Part shown: positions 63,075 through 64,000 of the stretch, piece by piece | Position numbering within the stretch: the first letter of the stretch is position 1 | Layout: each line of letters opens with the position of its first letter | NCBI GenBank assembly: GCA_963739235.1 | Contig: CAVTZY010000042.1 | Span: forward strand, 186,001-250,000 | Length of the DNA stretch: 64,000 nt | Direction of reading: 5' to 3' | Source: JAFNAG01 sp963739235 | GTDB taxonomy: Bacteria; Acidobacteriota; UBA6911 | Program-made: the position numbers and the translations under genes | The notes under the pieces: model-generated | What the model was told of the DNA's origin: nothing | Seen by the model: only the letters and a program-made list of their open reading frames with translations | Database searches by the model: none

Positions 63075-63171
63075 TGACATAACGCCTCCGCATCGGAAGC
63101 TGGTGGGATCACATGCAGGAGGTCGTGCCGGGAAAGACGACCGTAAGCATGCAGCTTATTTCGCCTATCCA
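63075..63171 (+). repeat. Dispersed repeat, copy D (diverged)
   Basis: GGTTGACATAACGCCTCCGC, CATCGGAAGCTGGTG in the middle and GCAGCTTATTTCGCCTATCCAT at the end match the ends of copies A-C; the centre is longer by about 20 bases and differs. Confidence 0.6.
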
Positions 63172-63248
63172 TCCCGGGACAATGTTGCGGCCTGCTGTCG
63201 GTTTCGGTATGCTTCAATACACCCATCCTGAGGCAGGAAGTTATAACT

Positions 63249-63353
63249 ATGCATGAAGAATTATGGGCAGGCGTTGAGTTGAAGATTGAAAATGCAGAGT
63301 TCTTTTTAGAAAGGATGGGAGAATCGCTCCGCCGCCGGAGCGAACTCAGATGA
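63249..63353 (+). CDS. Small ORF at the head of a three-gene operon
   Basis: 34 residues (HEELWAGVELKIENAEFFL then ERMGESLRRRSELR), with AGGAAG eight bases before the ATG. Its TGA overlaps the next start as ATGA. The sequence is helical and looks like the beginning of a longer protein whose rest is lost; I do not recognise the family. Confidence 0.5.
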   Translation: MHEELWAGVELKIENAEFFLERMGESLRRRSELR

Positions 63354-63940
63354 ATGTTGCCCTGCAACCTACGGGGGCGATTGTCGACACGTGCTGGCAG
63401 CAAGCATTCTATGCATATCTCGATGCCTTTTTGACGATGGCTCGCAGTGTCCCCGAGATTATTAGTGCGTGTTTCGGCAAGGATTTTAGCCCCGCGATGA
63501 AAGATTGGTTTAACGGGCTTCCGACTCCCGAGACAGATCGGCGCAAAACCTTCTCGAGCCAATTCAAAACCACTTACAATAGCTTCAAGGAGCTGTCGCT
63601 CAGCAACGCCCGAAATATCAGCCTCCATCGAACAGGCGTAGCCCCGGTCGAGGTCAACATCACAGGCCGGTTTGGCGTCTCCCACGTCGGCACGCCCGTA
63701 AGGCGCGTTGCAACGTCAGAAAGCAGACCCATTGCCGCTGACGATGATCCAGCCCTTCAGTGGGCAACAGCTCTGGCGCCAATCTCCTTGCAACCAACCT
63801 GGACTGATTTTAGTATCGATGGCAGACCCCTGTTTCCTGAATGTCGGGCTTACCTTGATGAGGCCAGGAAACTTCTGACCCAGGCTCGCGGCATCTCGCA
63901 GCAGGTGCATGGCAATGACAGCCTCACTTTGCCACCATAG
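63350..63940 (+). CDS. Hypothetical soluble protein
   Basis: 196 residues, coupled to the preceding short ORF by an ATGA overlap. The first half is helical (WQQAFYAYLDAFLTMARSVPEIISACF), and the middle has a beta-type region (HRTGVAPVEVNITGRFGVSHV). The end (FPECRAYLDEARKLLTQARGI) is again helical. There is no signal peptide. I recognise no family. It is followed by another gene after 12 bases, so the set 63249-64000 is an operon. Confidence 0.6.
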   Translation: MNVALQPTGAIVDTCWQQAFYAYLDAFLTMARSVPEIISACFGKDFSPAMKDWFNGLPTPETDRRKTFSSQFKTTYNSFKELSLSNARNISLHRTGVAPVEVNITGRFGVSHVGTPVRRVATSESRPIAADDDPALQWATALAPISLQPTWTDFSIDGRPLFPECRAYLDEARKLLTQARGISQQVHGNDSLTLPP

Positions 63941-63952
63941 GGAGAAGGCGCA

Positions 63953-64000
63953 ATGAGCGATCGGAACAGCACACATTTCACGCTGCGGGAGCGGATCGTA
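63953..64000 (+). CDS. Start of an unidentified gene (cut by window end)
   Basis: ATG 63953 follows GGGAGAAGGCG. Only SDRNSTHFTLRERIV is visible, too little to classify. It is the third gene of the terminal operon. Confidence 0.5.
   Translation, partial: MSDRNSTHFTLRERIV

Overview
The window looks like a chromosomal segment of an Acidobacteriota bacterium. The grounds are moderate to high GC, Ser/Thr protein kinases with C-terminal TolB-like beta-propellers, remnants of 'ADOP'-type FtsX/MacB permeases, a fragment resembling the acidobacterial VWFA-related family, and several Tat-exported enzymes. This placement is inferred from gene content only. I found no tRNA, rRNA, CRISPR array or intact mobile element.

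Layout. 1-13.9 kb: a HisC-like aminotransferase cut by the window edge, a Tat-exported class V aminotransferase, a small HExxH protein, PheA with a possible attenuator, an ECF sigma factor with a small membrane partner, a broken ADOP fused to a kinase scrap, a START-like protein, an FHA-GAF-adenylate cyclase, an outer-membrane-type protein and a large membrane Ser/Thr kinase. At 13.98-14.26 kb lies a 283-bp palindromic element with perfect 29-bp inverted ends. 14.5-21.2 kb: a hemerythrin-like protein, then the most interesting locus, a class II lanthipeptide cluster. It has a Nif11-like precursor, two decayed precursor copies, a LanM with the Cys-Cys-Gly zinc motif of ProcM-like enzymes, and two Fe(II)/2-oxoglutarate oxygenases. 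The precursor core has four Cys, five Ser/Thr and a proline-rich tail, so a hydroxylated lanthipeptide is a reasonable hypothesis. No transporter or leader protease is present here.

21.5-30.1 kb: two hypothetical genes, then a sensory block of a periplasmic solute-binding protein, two hybrid histidine kinases and a receiver protein truncated at its C-terminus. 30-44.6 kb is heavily rearranged: a dipeptidyl peptidase III gene, two small secreted proteins, two translationally coupled kinase-propeller genes and a BrnT/CopG-type toxin-antitoxin pair. A 768-bp near-exact duplication of the peptidase 5' end creates a chimeric ORF at 42 kb. Truncated kinase and ADOP pieces abut copies of an ~80-bp dispersed repeat.

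44.6-57 kb: several families of short REP-like hairpins lie between small toxin-antitoxin-like genes (some frameshifted), a HEAT-repeat/cyclophilin fusion, a cupin, a DUF362 protein, a metallo-beta-lactamase-fold protein, an unknown secreted protein and an OLD-like ATPase/TOPRIM gene that has lost its Walker A end. 56.8-64 kb: a small lipoprotein, an ADP-ribosylglycohydrolase-like protein, a Gfo/Idh/MocA oxidoreductase, two decayed IS transposases (one split by a nested insertion), a DUF4015-type glycoside hydrolase and the start of a small unknown operon.
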